Assembly: GCA_937915955.1 (NCBI GenBank)
Contig: CALGIB010000178.1
Location: 1 to 5,755, forward strand
Length of the DNA stretch: 5,755 nucleotides
Reading direction: 5' to 3'
Source: an uncultured Pseudomonadota bacterium
Lineage (GTDB): Bacteria > Myxococcota_A > UBA796 > CAJQPC01
Under the pieces are notes generated by a model. The model was not told the origin of the DNA, did not search any database, and saw only the letters and a list, made by a program, of their open reading frames with translations. Below are positions 5,666 to 5,755 of the stretch, in pieces. How positions within the stretch are numbered: the first letter of the stretch is position 1; each line of letters starts with the position of its first letter. Made by a program: the position numbers and the translations under genes.

Positions 5666-5755
5666 TCAGCGCACGGCGTCGACGCTCCCGTCCATCTCCG
5701 GCTGGAAGTCCGCGCGGAGCTTGATCATCGGGGTGAACTCGGCCGCGCGGCGGGC
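5666..5755 (-). CDS. C-terminal end of an unrecognised protein (enters from the right edge)
   Basis: Twenty-nine codons and a TGA stop (5668-5666) read on the minus strand from the window edge. The tail includes AEFTPMIKLRADFQPEMDGS and ends SVDAVR. The frame, composition and position 31 bases before the TIGR03790 start support a real gene end, probably co-transcribed with the TIGR03790 and phosphoesterase genes. The TPMIKLRADFQPEM stretch has the look of a conserved C-terminal motif, but I cannot assign a family. There is no hydrophobic tail and no sorting signal at this C-terminus. Confidence 0.6.
   Translation of the reverse strand, partial: ARRAAEFTPMIKLRADFQPEMDGSVDAVR

Noticed and set aside
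4312..5724. Plus-strand open frame of 470 codons across the TIGR03790 gene
   Set aside because: It has low-complexity Val/Gly/Leu composition and no domain, and it is a shadow of the real minus-strand gene.

Overview
The window is very GC-rich and almost completely coding. It looks like chromosome of a Myxococcota/deltaproteobacterial-type bacterium. The evidence is a lipoprotein-like gene with MopE-type Asp/Cys repeats plus an FG-GAP propeller, a MYXO-CTERM-like tail (Asp/Ser/Gly linker, Cys, short hydrophobic stretch, four Arg), and a TIGR03790-family exported protein. This placement is inferred from protein style; there is no rRNA or other marker gene. No RNA genes, insertion sequences, CRISPR arrays or phage genes were seen, and no stretch over 300 bases lacks a gene.

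Layout, right to left on the minus strand: (i) the last 29 codons of an unrecognised gene (5755-5666); (ii) after 31 bases holding a small hairpin, the TIGR03790-family exported protein (5634-3994); (iii) overlapping its stop by ATGA, a calcineurin-like metallophosphoesterase (3997-3146) that resembles, from memory, the actinobacterial family containing mycobacterial PptH. On the plus strand, (iv) an ATP-grasp protein of YheC/YheD type (2250-3200) converges on the phosphoesterase, and the two coding regions overlap by 55 bases. Divergent from it across only 41 bases, back on the minus strand, are (v) the MopE/FG-GAP protein (2208-280) and (vi) the start of another exported protein (280 to beyond base 1), joined to it by a TGATG stop/start overlap.

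There are therefore two tightly packed minus-strand transcription units, (i)-(iii) and (v)-(vi), with one plus-strand gene between them. The envelope side of the window is three exported proteins: a probable Ca-binding lipoprotein, a MYXO-CTERM-anchored protein and a secreted N-terminus. The cytosolic side is a phosphoesterase and an ATP-grasp ligase. The sequence gives no direct proof that these act together. The best leads are the coupling of a PptH-like enzyme to an uncharacterised surface protein, a G9 tract just before the ATP-grasp catalytic lysine, and exported proteins whose leaders are unusually short and uncharged. I do not see a demonstrable new multi-gene system.
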